Part shown: piece by piece, positions 1 through 8,511 of the stretch
How positions within the stretch are numbered: the stretch's first letter is position 1
How the letters are laid out: the number at the start of each line of letters is the position of its first letter
NCBI GenBank assembly: GCA_049653005.1
Contig: JBASFL010000095.1
Location: 40,554 to 104,553, forward strand
Length of the DNA: 64,000 nucleotides
Reading direction: 5' to 3'
Source of the DNA: UBA2334 sp049653005
Lineage (GTDB): Bacteria > Pseudomonadota > Gammaproteobacteria > Burkholderiales > Burkholderiaceae_C
Translations under genes and position numbers: made by a program
Notes under the pieces: model-generated
Database searches by the model: none
The model's input: the letters and a program-made list of their open reading frames with translations, nothing else
Told to the model about the DNA's origin: nothing

Positions 1-600
1 GTCAACCACAGCAAATACGTGGGCGAGGCCATCGTGTCGGCGGCATCGTGCACCACCAACTGCCTGGCCCCCGTGGCCAAGGTGCTGAACGACAACTTCG
101 GCATCAAACGTGGCCTGATGACCACCGTCCACGCCGCCACCGCCACCCAGAAAACGGTGGATGGCCCCAGCAGCAAAGATTGGCGCGGCGGCCGCGGCAT
201 TCTGGAAAACATCATCCCCAGCTCCACCGGCGCTGCCAAAGCGGTGGGCGTGGTGTTGCCCGAGCTGAACAAAAAGCTGACCGGCATGGCGTTCCGCGTG
301 CCCACGTCAGACGTGTCGGTGGTCGACCTGACGGTTGAACTGAACACCGAAGCCAGCTACGAAGATATTTGCGCCGCCATGAAGTCCGCCTCAGAGGGCG
401 CGCTGAAAGGCGTGCTGGGTTACACCACCGAAAAGGTGGTGTCCACCGACTTCCGTGGTTGCTCCATGCCCTCGATTTTTGATGCCGATGCGGGCATTGC
501 CCTGGACAAAACGTTTGTCAAAGTGGTGTCTTGGTACGACAACGAGTACGGCTACACCTGCAACATGATGCGTTTCGTCAAGCACGTCGGTGCCAACTGA
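1..600 (+). CDS. gap: Glyceraldehyde-3-phosphate dehydrogenase, C-terminal part
   Basis: The reading frame is open from base 1, so the gene starts outside the window; 199 residues remain. The catalytic motif SCTTN with the active-site cysteine is at fragment residues 16-20, followed by the conserved GRGILENIIPSSTGAAKAVG region and the WYDNEYGY motif near the C-terminus. The enzyme oxidises and phosphorylates glyceraldehyde 3-phosphate with NAD(P)+ in the cytoplasm. It is followed 12 bases later by pgk, the next enzyme of the same pathway, so the two are probably co-transcribed. An internal GTG at 19 is not the true start. Confidence 0.96.
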   Translation, partial: VNHSKYVGEAIVSAASCTTNCLAPVAKVLNDNFGIKRGLMTTVHAATATQKTVDGPSSKDWRGGRGILENIIPSSTGAAKAVGVVLPELNKKLTGMAFRVPTSDVSVVDLTVELNTEASYEDICAAMKSASEGALKGVLGYTTEKVVSTDFRGCSMPSIFDADAGIALDKTFVKVVSWYDNEYGYTCNMMRFVKHVGAN

Positions 601-612
601 TTGGGGACAGCC

Positions 613-1806
613 ATGAAATTCCTGCGTTTTTCCGATGTCATTGCCAGCGGTTTTGCCCGTGGCAAACGCGTGTTCATCCGAGCTGACCTGAACGTGCCGC
701 AAGACGACAACGGCGCCATCACCGAAGACACGCGCATCCGCGCCAGCATTCCCGCCGTGCAAATGGCGCTGGACGCCGGCGCTGCCGTGATGGTCACCAG
801 CCACCTGGGCCGCCCCACCGAGGGCGAGTTCAAGCCCGAAGACAGCCTGGCCCCCGTGGCCGCCCGCATGAGCGAGCTGCTGGGCAAGCCCGTGCGCCTG
901 GTGTCCAACTGGGTGGACGGTGGCTTTGTGGCCGCCCCGGGTGAGGTCGTCATGCTGGAAAACTGCCGCCTGAACAAGGGCGAAAAGAAAAACAGCGCTG
1001 AACTGGCGGCCAAGCTGGGCAAGCTGTGCGACATCTTCGTGCACGACGCGTTTGGCACCTCGCACCGCGCCGAGGGCACAACCTACGGCATTGCCGAAAC
1101 CGCACCCATCGCCTGCGCGGGCCCCTTGCTGGCCGCTGAAATGGACGCCATTGGCAAGGCTCTGGCCGCGCCGAAGCGCCCCCTGGTGGCCATCGTGGCG
1201 GGCAGCAAGGTCAGCACCAAGCTGACCATTTTGCAAGCCCTGTCCAAGAACGTGGACAGCCTGATTGTGGGCGGCGGCATTGCCAACACCTTCATGCTGG
1301 CGGCGGGTTTGAAGATCGGCAAAAGCCTGGCCGAGCCCGATTTGTTGGGTGAAGCCACAGCTGTCATCGCGGCCATGAAGGCACGCGGTGCCGAGGTGCC
1401 CATTCCCACCGACGTGGTGTGCGCCAAAACCTTCAGCCCCGACGCCGTGGCCACCGTCAAAGCCGCCACCGATGTGGCCGATGACGACCTGATTCTGGAC
1501 ATCGGCCCCGAAACCGCAGCCAAGCTGGCGGCCCAGCTCAAGGCAGCAGGCACCATTGTGTGGAACGGCCCCGTGGGCGTGTTCGAGTTCGCGGCGTTTG
1601 AAGGCGGCACCAAAGCGATTGCCCAAGCCATTGCCCAAAGCCCTGCGTTCAGCATTGCCGGCGGTGGTGACACCTTGGCGGCCATTGCCAAGTACGGCAT
1701 TGAAAAAGACGTGGGCTACATCAGCACCGGGGGCGGCGCGTTCCTGGAAGTGCTGGAAGGCAAAACCCTGCCCGCGTTTGAAGTGCTGGCCCGCCGCGCG
1801 GGCTGA
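613..1806 (+). CDS. pgk: Phosphoglycerate kinase
   Basis: A 397-residue protein of normal family length that transfers phosphate between 1,3-bisphosphoglycerate and ADP. Visible family signatures are the N-terminal RVFIRADLNVP substrate motif, the VTSHLGRP motif, the central VAGSKVSTKL region and the C-terminal nucleotide-binding stretch STGGGAFLEVLEG. I chose the ATG at 613, preceded by GGGGA at 603-607, over an in-frame TTG at 601. It lies directly behind gap. In related bacteria pyruvate kinase often follows; here the next gene is fba, after an 83-base gap that holds a dispersed repeat. Confidence 0.96.
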   Translation: MKFLRFSDVIASGFARGKRVFIRADLNVPQDDNGAITEDTRIRASIPAVQMALDAGAAVMVTSHLGRPTEGEFKPEDSLAPVAARMSELLGKPVRLVSNWVDGGFVAAPGEVVMLENCRLNKGEKKNSAELAAKLGKLCDIFVHDAFGTSHRAEGTTYGIAETAPIACAGPLLAAEMDAIGKALAAPKRPLVAIVAGSKVSTKLTILQALSKNVDSLIVGGGIANTFMLAAGLKIGKSLAEPDLLGEATAVIAAMKARGAEVPIPTDVVCAKTFSPDAVATVKAATDVADDDLILDIGPETAAKLAAQLKAAGTIVWNGPVGVFEFAAFEGGTKAIAQAIAQSPAFSIAGGGDTLAAIAKYGIEKDVGYISTGGGAFLEVLEGKTLPAFEVLARRAG

Positions 1807-1816
1807 GTCCCTGCTT

Positions 1817-1872
1817 TTTTATATAGCTTGAATCGCTTGCCAGGCAAGCGATGGGGCTTCTTTTGCCTTAAA
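1817..1872 (+). repeat. Dispersed Comamonadaceae-type repeat, copy between pgk and fba
   Basis: The stretch has ATAGCT followed by a perfect 9-bp hairpin (ATCGCTTGC at 1832-1840, loop CAG, GCAAGCGAT at 1844-1852) and then GGGGCTTCTTTT. This is the same arrangement (ATAGC, short spacer, CAAGCG, G-rich box, T-run) as the other copies listed in this window. It may act as a weak terminator or an mRNA-stabilising hairpin between pgk and fba. Confidence 0.6.
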
Positions 1873-1889
1873 TTTTTAGGAGAACCACG

Positions 1890-2957
1890 ATGGCCTTGAT
1901 TTCTTTGCGTCAACTGTTGGACCACGCCGCTGAAAACGGCTACGGTTTGCCCGCCTTCAACGTCAACAACATGGAGCAGGTGCAGGCCATCATGCAAGCG
2001 GCCGATGCGGCCAACAGCCCGGTCATTTTGCAAGGTTCGGCCGGTGCGCGCTCGTACGCAGGTGAACCGTTTTTGCGCCACCTGATCTTGGCGGCCATCG
2101 AGCAGTACCCCCACATTCCCGTGTGTATGCACCAGGACCACGGCGCGTCGCCCAGCATTTGTTTCCGCTCGATCCAGTCGGGCTTCAGCTCGGTGATGAT
2201 GGACGGCAGCCTGCGCGAAGACGGCAAAACCCCCGCCAGCTACGACTACAACGTGGAAGTCACCCGCAAAGTGGCCGAATTGGCCCACGCCTGCGGCGTG
2301 TCGGTGGAAGGCGAACTGGGTTGCCTGGGCTCACTGGAAACCGGCAAAGCCGGTGAAGAAGACGGCCATGGCGCCGAAGGCGTGCTGGACCACTCCGCGC
2401 TGCTGACCGACCCCGACGAGGCCGCCGACTTTGTGCTGAAAACCCAGGTGGACGCGTTGGCCATTGCCATTGGCACCAGCCACGGCGCGTACAAATTCAC
2501 CAGCAAGCCCACGGGCAAGGTGCTGCGCATCGACCGCGTGAAAGAAATCCACCAGCGCATTCCCAATGTGCACCTGGTGATGCACGGCTCGTCTTCGGTG
2601 CCCGAGGACTGGCTGGCGGTCATCAACTCTTACGGTGGTGACATGGGCCAGACCTATGGCGTGCCCGTGGAAGAAATTGTGGAAGGCATCCGAAACGGCG
2701 TGCGCAAGGTCAACATTGACACCGACCTGCGCATGGCCAGCACCGGTGCCATCCGCAAGCACCTGGCCGAAGACCGCAAAAATTTCGACCCCCGCAAGTT
2801 CTTCAAAGAGGCCACCAAGGCCATGAAGGGCATTTGCCAGAACCGCTACGAGGCCTTCGGTGCCGCTGGCATGGCCAGCAAAATCACCAAGGTCTACAAC
2901 CTGGAAGAAATGCAAAAGCGCTACGACAAAGGCGAACTGGCCCCCCGCGTGGCCTGA
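1890..2957 (+). CDS. fba: Fructose-bisphosphate aldolase, class II
   Basis: A 355-residue zinc-dependent aldolase that joins dihydroxyacetone phosphate and glyceraldehyde 3-phosphate (or cleaves fructose 1,6-bisphosphate). The sequence shows the metal-binding QDHGAS motif near residue 85, the LGCLGSLETG loop, MHGSSSVPEDW and the TDLRMASTGAIRKH signature, as in the long class II (CbbA-like) aldolases of beta- and alphaproteobacteria. The ATG is preceded by AGGAG. Together with gap, pgk and the fbp gene at 37154 it serves both glycolysis and gluconeogenesis or a Calvin cycle; no other Calvin-cycle gene is in the window. Confidence 0.95.
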   Translation: MALISLRQLLDHAAENGYGLPAFNVNNMEQVQAIMQAADAANSPVILQGSAGARSYAGEPFLRHLILAAIEQYPHIPVCMHQDHGASPSICFRSIQSGFSSVMMDGSLREDGKTPASYDYNVEVTRKVAELAHACGVSVEGELGCLGSLETGKAGEEDGHGAEGVLDHSALLTDPDEAADFVLKTQVDALAIAIGTSHGAYKFTSKPTGKVLRIDRVKEIHQRIPNVHLVMHGSSSVPEDWLAVINSYGGDMGQTYGVPVEEIVEGIRNGVRKVNIDTDLRMASTGAIRKHLAEDRKNFDPRKFFKEATKAMKGICQNRYEAFGAAGMASKITKVYNLEEMQKRYDKGELAPRVA

Positions 2958-3007
2958 TGCATTGAAAACCCCGGCCTTGCGGGCCGGGTGCATGTCTCCG
3001 TGTGTTG

Positions 3008-3041
3008 ACCGCCTGTCCCTTTGGGGGCCGGCGGTTTTTTT
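3008..3041 (+). terminator. Intrinsic terminator downstream of fba
   Basis: The bases ACCGCC (3008-3013) and GGCGGT (3030-3035) pair across a 16-base loop and run straight into seven T residues. A second, GC-only hairpin (CCCGGCC/GGCCGGG, 2970-2988) lies just upstream. Together they would end the gap-pgk-fba transcript. Confidence 0.7.
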
Positions 3042-3085
3042 GTGCCTGTTTGCTGGGGGGGCAGGGCGGCTCGGGCACAAAAAAA

Positions 3086-3109
3086 GGGCCATGTTTTGCA
3101 ACATGGCCC
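3086..3109 (-). terminator. Intrinsic terminator for the fcc/cytochrome c transcript
   Basis: GGGCCATGTT (3086-3095) pairs perfectly with AACATGGCCC (3100-3109) around a 4-base loop. On the minus strand the hairpin is followed by a T7 run (A-run at 3079-3085 on plus). It lies 100 bases beyond the stop of the minus-strand cytochrome c gene. Confidence 0.75.
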
Positions 3110-3209
3110 CAAGCTTCAAACACCAAAGAACAACACGGTGTTGTCCCCCGGCGCTCTCGCACATCAACCGGGTGTGCGGTGCCCAGCCTGTGGGCGCCGC
3201 ATTGAAAAA

Positions 3210-3827
3210 TCATTTGCCGCTGAGGTACTCCGCCACGGCGTGCATTTCGAGTTCGGTCATTTTTTCAGCGACCACGTGCATCACCGCGTTGTCGTTGGTG
3301 CGGTCGCGTTTGTTGAATTGCTTCAACTGGGTTTCGATGTACCCCGCAAACTGGCGTCCCAAACGGGGCAGGTTGGCGGCCCCTTCGGCGTTCACGCCGT
3401 GGCAGGCCACACACGCGGGCACGCCGCTGAATTTGTTGCCGTTGTGAAACAGGTAGTGGCCCATGCCCGCCAGCTGAGGGTCTTTGGGCTCTTCTTTGGG
3501 CAATTCCATTTTTTGATAGAACGCGCCCAGGGCCAACATTTCATCTGGGGTGAGCTTTGCCACCATGTCAGACATGGCAGTGCTTTTGCGGGCGCCTGAT
3601 TTGAACGCCGTCAATTGCTTGGCGATGTATTCGGCGTTTTGCCCGGCCAAGCGGGGAAACACTTCGCTGGTGGATTCGCCTTGTGCGCCGTGGCACAAAA
3701 AGCAGGAGCCCCCCGCGATTTTCTTGGCCCTGGCTTCATCGGCCTGTGCCCATGCGTTGCCACCCAGCGCCAGGGTGGCGAGCGTGGCGGCGCACGCGGC
3801 GCGAATGATGTGGTGAACCTTGCTCAC
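3210..3827 (-). CDS. Diheme cytochrome c, c4-like
   Basis: A periplasmic cytochrome of 205 residues from the GTG at 3827, which gives a clean signal peptide ending in NAWAQ. An in-frame ATG at 3860 would add residues before the signal peptide and has no ribosome-binding site. Two CXXCH heme sites are visible, CFLCH in the N-terminal half and CVACH in the C-terminal half, with the domain duplication typical of cytochrome c4. It is the last gene of a minus-strand set with fccB and fccA, so it probably carries electrons from sulfide or thiosulfate oxidation to a terminal oxidase. A SoxE-type role is possible. Confidence 0.85.
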   Translation of the reverse strand: MSKVHHIIRAACAATLATLALGGNAWAQADEARAKKIAGGSCFLCHGAQGESTSEVFPRLAGQNAEYIAKQLTAFKSGARKSTAMSDMVAKLTPDEMLALGAFYQKMELPKEEPKDPQLAGMGHYLFHNGNKFSGVPACVACHGVNAEGAANLPRLGRQFAGYIETQLKQFNKRDRTNDNAVMHVVAEKMTELEMHAVAEYLSGK

Positions 3828-3909
3828 GTCTCTGCCCTTCAAACCTAAACACAATCTCATCTTGAACGAAAAACCGCCGACCACCGGCCGGCGGTTTGGG
3901 TGCCCTGCA

Positions 3910-5193
3910 TCACGCCAGGGAATCGGCCCAGATGTTGCGGGCCCACGCGTGGGCATAACGGCCTTCCAGCTCGCTGGCCGCGCTGGACACACCACCGGAA
4001 CCGGCCACGGTCAGCATGGTTTTCTTCTCGGCGTCGTAGCGGTGCACGCTGGACACGTGCACCACGTCTTCGTCGGTCACGAAGCTGTAGCAGGTGTTGG
4101 CGTAGATGGGCAGTGCGGGTGGGGCCTTGCCTTGCAGCAGGTTGACCACAGCGGCCGCGCAGGTTTTGGCGTGTTGGTTGGCCATGTGGCCCGATTTGGG
4201 CATGCCAGGTGCGATCTGGATGGAGTCGCCCAGCACGTGCACGTTTTTGGTGGCTTTCGATTCGAAGCTGAGGAAGTCCACTTCGCACCAGCGCTTGTTG
4301 GCGGTGGCCAGGCCACTTTTGACCGCAATGTCGCCGGCACGCATGTTGGGGATGACGTTGGCCACACTGGCCTTGAAGTCGTCGTTGAACTCAAACTTCA
4401 GGGTGTTGGTGTTGGCATCCACGTCCACCACGTTGTGCTTGGGGCGGTACTCGATGATGCCCTTGTAGTGGTCTGCCCAGGCCTTCATGAACAGGCCTTT
4501 CTTTGACTGGATGTCGTCGTTGGCATCAAAAATGACCACTTTGCTCTTGGGCTTGGCCTTCTTGAAATAGCTGGCAACCAGGCAAGCGCGCTCGTAGGGG
4601 CCGGGAGGGCAACGGTAGGGCGCACGGGGAATTGACAGGGCATAGACACCGCCATCCGGCATTGCTTCCAGCTGTTTGCGCAACGCCACGGTTTGTGCCC
4701 CGGCTTTCCACGCGTGCAGCACCTTGTCTTTGGCAGCGGCCGACGCCATGCCAGTCATGCCGTCATACATGAAGTCAATGCCGGGCGACACGATCACGCG
4801 GTCAAAGGGCAACTCGCCACCGCCGGCCAGTTTGACCACCTTTTTCTCGGCGTCGATGGCCGTGACCATGTCCTTCACCAGCTTCACGCCGTGGCGCTTT
4901 TCCAGGTTGTCGTAGGGGGTGGTGATGTCAGCGATGGTTTTGTAACCACCGATCACCAGGTTGGAAATGGGGCAGGACACGAACGCGGCGTTGGGCTCGA
5001 CCAAGGTCACATCCACCGTGCCTTCGGAGAACAGACGCAGGTATTTGGCGGCGGTGGCACCACCGTAGCCGCCACCGATCACCACCACTTTGCCTAGGCT
5101 TGCACCACCGGTGGTGGCGCAGCCCGACATCAAACCGGCAGCGCCCAGCGCAGAACCGGCACCCAGTGTTTGTACAAATTGTCGACGTTGCAT
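3910..5193 (-). CDS. fccB: Sulfide dehydrogenase (flavocytochrome c) flavoprotein subunit
   Basis: This 427-residue flavoprotein oxidises sulfide and passes electrons to its heme partner in the periplasm. The export signal combines a twin-arginine motif (RRQF, residues 3-6) with a lipobox-like LMSGC, so it may be a Tat substrate, possibly lipid-anchored. The FAD-binding GGGYGG motif is near residues 40-45. The cysteines in SCPISN and RCPPGPYERAC match the redox-active region of the FccB/SoxF family, and a C-terminal flavocytochrome domain follows. It lies 16 bases downstream of fccA. SoxF is an equivalent name. Confidence 0.9.
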   Translation of the reverse strand: MQRRQFVQTLGAGSALGAAGLMSGCATTGGASLGKVVVIGGGYGGATAAKYLRLFSEGTVDVTLVEPNAAFVSCPISNLVIGGYKTIADITTPYDNLEKRHGVKLVKDMVTAIDAEKKVVKLAGGGELPFDRVIVSPGIDFMYDGMTGMASAAAKDKVLHAWKAGAQTVALRKQLEAMPDGGVYALSIPRAPYRCPPGPYERACLVASYFKKAKPKSKVVIFDANDDIQSKKGLFMKAWADHYKGIIEYRPKHNVVDVDANTNTLKFEFNDDFKASVANVIPNMRAGDIAVKSGLATANKRWCEVDFLSFESKATKNVHVLGDSIQIAPGMPKSGHMANQHAKTCAAAVVNLLQGKAPPALPIYANTCYSFVTDEDVVHVSSVHRYDAEKKTMLTVAGSGGVSSAASELEGRYAHAWARNIWADSLA

Positions 5194-5209
5194 GGTTCAG
5201 GTCTCCTTG

Positions 5210-5515
5210 TTATTTTTTGGGCTGGACTGCGAAATGGGCCGCCAGTTGCTGAATTTGCTCGTCGGTGTAACCCTTGGACAGCTGGTGCATGATCGTGGCG
5301 GGCTTGCGGCCAGCCTTGAAATCCAACATTTTCTGGGCCAATTCCGCCTTGTCTTTGCCCGCCAGAGATTCCATGCCCGGCTGCGCCTGGCCGTTGGTGC
5401 CGTGGCAGTTGGCGCAGGCGGCAGCCCACACCTTGATCTGAGCGACTTCGGCCTGCGCCGCAACAGCGGACAGTGCCAAAAGGCTGCCCAACAGTAACTG
5501 GGTGGTTTTTTTCAT
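5210..5515 (-). CDS. fccA: Small c-type cytochrome, sulfide dehydrogenase heme subunit
   Basis: A 101-residue exported monoheme cytochrome (signal peptide ending in VAAQA, then one CANCH heme site near residue 36). The ATG at 5515 is preceded by GGAGG (11-base spacing); a longer frame from 5563 lacks a plausible signal peptide. Its position directly before fccB and its size fit the cytochrome subunit of flavocytochrome c (FccA/SoxE). It is shorter than diheme FccA proteins, so it is a single-heme version. It probably accepts electrons from the FccB flavin and passes them on to the cytochrome encoded downstream. Confidence 0.8.
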   Translation of the reverse strand: MKKTTQLLLGSLLALSAVAAQAEVAQIKVWAAACANCHGTNGQAQPGMESLAGKDKAELAQKMLDFKAGRKPATIMHQLSKGYTDEQIQQLAAHFAVQPKK

Positions 5516-5861
5516 TTTCGGTTTGGCCTCCAAGGCGGGTTGAACAAACAGGTGACAGTTCAATATCAGTTGTTGCGGATATTGCGATTGATGTTATCTG
5601 CGCACACCGACGGCGCAGGGCGGTGTTTACCCTGAACCCCGGGGGGAATGCCGCAGAAAACCCCCGGTATTTTGCGCGAGACCAAGGGTTTTGCCTGTGC
5701 CAAATACCCCCCACCGTAGTCATGATGATCGCCGTCAAAGCGGTGTGGACGTTGCCCAAACGGGTGTTTGTCAGGCCCCGTTGGGTTCAGGGTTTACACT
5801 AATACTTATATTAGCAATCAATCATATAGTTTGATTCAACAGGCAATCAGGAGACAACAGT
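5516..5861. promoter_or_regulatory. Divergent control region between fcc and sox genes
   Basis: A 346-base gap with no gene. It holds three inverted repeats: CAATATC-N10-GATATTG (5561-5584), close to the fccA start; CTAATA-N4-TATTAG (5799-5814); and AATCAA-N9-TTGATT (5816-5836), just before the regulator start. AT-rich palindromes of this kind are typical operators of ArsR-family repressors, and the first plus-strand gene is such a repressor. I infer autoregulation and control of both divergent units. A clear -35/-10 pair could not be assigned. Confidence 0.5.
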
Positions 5862-6269
5862 TTGGACGGCATGCACGAGGTTTTTGAAGCTGCAGCGCGC
5901 TATTTCAGCGTGTTGGGCGAACCCGCACGCCTGAAGATTCTGCATGCCATCTGTGGCGAGGAAATGAGTGTGAACAGCATCATCGCGGTCACGGGCATGG
6001 CGCAGGCGAATGCCTCCCGGCACCTGGGCCTGATGTACCAGGCGGGCATGTTGTCCCGCCGCCGGGAGGGCACGCAGGTGTTCTACAAGGTGGCGGACCA
6101 AATGTTTGTCGAGTTGTGCCGCACGGTGTCCACCCAAATCGCTGCTCGCATGGGCCTTGATGGGCCGGGTCTGGCGTTTTCCGCGGGTGGGGATCTGGCT
6201 TGTCAGCCGTCCACCGCCGCATCCCCTTTCAAACCCCCCTCTAACCAGAAGGAAAAAGCAAGTGTCTAA
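5862..6269 (+). CDS. soxR: ArsR-family transcriptional regulator of sulfur oxidation (SoxR-like)
   Basis: A 135-residue winged-helix repressor. The start is a TTG at 5862, 7 bases after AGGAGA; the ATG at 5871 would be 16 bases away. The protein has the ArsR pattern GEPARLKILHAI and a recognition helix around residues 46-58 (ASRHLGLMYQAG), and lacks the metal site of ArsR/SmtB. Cys31 and Cys86 are in the regions where persulfide-sensing members (SqrR/BigR/SoxR) carry their two sensing cysteines, though the spacing (55) differs from those. It overlaps soxC by 8 bases, so the two are translationally coupled. Confidence 0.8.
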   Translation: MDGMHEVFEAAARYFSVLGEPARLKILHAICGEEMSVNSIIAVTGMAQANASRHLGLMYQAGMLSRRREGTQVFYKVADQMFVELCRTVSTQIAARMGLDGPGLAFSAGGDLACQPSTAASPFKPPSNQKEKASV

Positions 6270-7602
6270 AGACCTGAGTGAAGTCATAGGGCGTGTACTT
6301 CCCGCGCCCGAAAACAATTTGAGCCCTGAAAAGCTCGAAGTGGCACGCAAGGCGCGTCGCAGTTTCATGGGCAAGGCCCTGGCGATGGGGGCGGGTGTGG
6401 CTGCGGCCGCCAAGGCCGGTGTCGCGGCGGCTGCCGACGGTGAAGAAGCCATTCTGAAAATGCCCGAGCACACCACTGGCCTGGGCTTGCCTGTGGCCAT
6501 GAACCCCTACGGCGTGCCCAGCAAGTGGGAAGCCGCGCTGCAACGCCGCGAAAGCCCGGGCCTGACCCGCGTGCCACAGGCATCGGTCAGCTTCACGCCC
6601 CTGCAAGGCTTGTTCGGCATCATCACGCCCAGTGGCTTGCACTTCGAGCGCCACCACCAGGGTTGGTGGGACATCGACCCGTCCAAGCACCGCCTGATGA
6701 TCAACGGTTTGGTGAAGCGCCAGCGCGTGTTCACCATGGACGACCTGATGCGCCTGCCCAGCGTGTCGCGCATCCACTTCATTGAATGCGGTGCCAACTC
6801 CGCCACCGAATGGGGCAACGTGGCCACGTCGTCGGTGCAGTATTCGCACGGCATGCTGAGCTGCTCCGAGTTCACCGGTGTGTTGTTGTCCACGCTGCTT
6901 GAAATGTGCGGCTACGACAAAAAGAACGGCAAATACGTGCTGGCCGAAGGCGCTGATGGCTCGTCCATGACCCGCACCATCCCCATTGAAAACGCGATGG
7001 ACGACGTGTTGGTGGCCTGGGCCATGAACGGCGAAATGCTGCGCCCCGAAAACGGCTACCCCTTGCGCTTGGTGGTGCCCGGTGTACAGGGCGTGAGCTG
7101 GGTCAAGTACCTGCGCCGCATCGAAGTGGGCGACCAGAAATACGGCGCCAAAGACGAGGCCGTGCACTACATCGACCACATGCCCGATGGCACCCACCGC
7201 CAATACACCGGCGTGCAGGAGTGCAAGAGCGTGATCACCACCCCCTCTGGCAGCCAGACGCTGTTGGACAAAGGCTTCTACAACATCAGCGGCTTGGCCT
7301 GGTCGGGGCGCGGCAGCATCAAGCGCGTGGACGTCAGCGTGGACGGTGGCCGTAACTGGCGCACCGCCCGCATTGAAGGGCCCGTGTTGTCCAAGGCCTT
7401 GACCCGCTTCAACATCGACTGGGTGTGGGACGGCAAGCCCGCCATTCTGCAAAGCCGTGCCATCGACAGCACGGGCTACGTGCAGCCCAAGATGAACCAG
7501 CTCCGCGCGGTGCGTGGCACCAAGTCGGTTTACCACCAGAACGCCATTCACTCCTGGAAAGTGGCGGAAAACGGTGAAGTCTCTAACGTGCAGGTGTTCT
7601 GA
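6262..7602 (+). CDS. soxC: Sulfane dehydrogenase, molybdenum subunit
   Basis: SoxC with SoxD removes six electrons from the protein-bound sulfane sulfur in the periplasm, allowing complete oxidation of thiosulfate. The 446-residue protein starts at a GTG (6262) inside the end of the regulator gene, preceded by AGAAGG. It has a twin-arginine signal (RRSF near residue 33), then the sulfite-oxidase fold with the molybdenum-ligating cysteine in IECGANSATEWGN and a C-terminal dimerisation domain (VDVSVDGGRNW). Its stop overlaps the soxD start (TGATG). Confidence 0.94.
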   Translation: MSKDLSEVIGRVLPAPENNLSPEKLEVARKARRSFMGKALAMGAGVAAAAKAGVAAAADGEEAILKMPEHTTGLGLPVAMNPYGVPSKWEAALQRRESPGLTRVPQASVSFTPLQGLFGIITPSGLHFERHHQGWWDIDPSKHRLMINGLVKRQRVFTMDDLMRLPSVSRIHFIECGANSATEWGNVATSSVQYSHGMLSCSEFTGVLLSTLLEMCGYDKKNGKYVLAEGADGSSMTRTIPIENAMDDVLVAWAMNGEMLRPENGYPLRLVVPGVQGVSWVKYLRRIEVGDQKYGAKDEAVHYIDHMPDGTHRQYTGVQECKSVITTPSGSQTLLDKGFYNISGLAWSGRGSIKRVDVSVDGGRNWRTARIEGPVLSKALTRFNIDWVWDGKPAILQSRAIDSTGYVQPKMNQLRAVRGTKSVYHQNAIHSWKVAENGEVSNVQVF

Positions 7603-8369
7603 TGAAACTGAAATTCAAACTTTCCGTTGCCACCGTCGCGCTGGGCGCGGCCTTCGCCGGCTCTGCCATGGCAGACACCAAGGCCGCCATGATGGCCATG
7701 GGGCGCGACGCCACCCCCGCCGAAGTCAAGGCCTGGGACATCGACGTTCGCCCTGACTTCAAGGGCTTGCCCAAAGGTTCGGGCACCGTGTCACGCGGTG
7801 AAGCCGTGTGGGAAGAAAAGTGCGCCTCTTGCCACGGTGCGTTTGGCGAGTCGAACGAGGTGTTCACACCCATCATCGGCGGCACCACCAAAGACGACAT
7901 CAAGACCGGCCGCGTGAAGGGGTTGCTGGAAGGCCAGAGCATCGTGCCCCAGAAAACCACCATCATGAAGGTGGCCACCGTCTCCACGCTGTGGGACTAC
8001 ATCAACCGCGCCATGCCCTGGAATGCGCCCAAGTCGCTGTCCACCGACGAGGTGTACGCAGTGACGGCATACCTGCTGAGCTTGGCCGAGGTCATTCCGG
8101 CCGATGGCGAGCTGTCTGACAAAAACATTGCCGCTGCCCAGGCCCGCATGCCCAACCGCAACGGCATGGTGTTCCAGGAGTCAATGTGGAAAACCAACGG
8201 CAAAGGCGACGTGAAAAACGTGGCGTGCATGAAAAACTGCGAAACCGAAGTCAAGATTTCGTCGTTCCTGCCCGACTATGCGAAGAACGCCCAAGGCAAC
8301 ACGGCTGAGCAGAACCGCACCGTCGGCCCTGTTCGCGGGCTGGACACCGACAAAGGCAAAGCCAAGTGA
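7602..8369 (+). CDS. soxD: Sulfane dehydrogenase, cytochrome c subunit
   Basis: A 255-residue exported cytochrome (signal peptide ending in SAMA) that takes electrons from SoxC. Only one heme site is present, CASCH near residue 75. A later CMKNC does not match CXXCH, so this is a one-heme SoxD, shorter than the two-heme protein known from Paracoccus. Its start overlaps the soxC stop by one base, consistent with a fixed SoxC:SoxD ratio. Confidence 0.9.
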   Translation: MKLKFKLSVATVALGAAFAGSAMADTKAAMMAMGRDATPAEVKAWDIDVRPDFKGLPKGSGTVSRGEAVWEEKCASCHGAFGESNEVFTPIIGGTTKDDIKTGRVKGLLEGQSIVPQKTTIMKVATVSTLWDYINRAMPWNAPKSLSTDEVYAVTAYLLSLAEVIPADGELSDKNIAAAQARMPNRNGMVFQESMWKTNGKGDVKNVACMKNCETEVKISSFLPDYAKNAQGNTAEQNRTVGPVRGLDTDKGKAK

Positions 8370-8375
8370 CGTCAC

Positions 8376-8412
8376 CCGGAGGGTAAACCCCCTCCGGTAT
8401 TTTGAATTTTTT
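8376..8412 (+). terminator. Hairpin after soxD
   Basis: CCGGAGGG (8376-8383) pairs with CCCTCCGG (8390-8397), followed by an interrupted T-rich tract. It could terminate part of the soxRCD transcript before soxYZ. Confidence 0.55.
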
Positions 8413-8511
8413 CTCGTTTTCCCTATCAAACGTCTTTTAAGTTGCCCGTAACCTTCGTTGCAGTGGTTTCCAAAGGCATCTGTTTTTTTCGTTACTTTTC
8501 AAGGAGTCAGC

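Noticed and set aside
391..1638. Long minus-strand open frame opposite gap/pgk
   Set aside because: A mirror of high-G+C codon usage over two well-supported genes; low-complexity Gly/His/Gln-rich translation and no ribosome-binding site.
8230..8245. Second heme site in SoxD
   Set aside because: CMKNC is not CXXCH, so only one heme is claimed.
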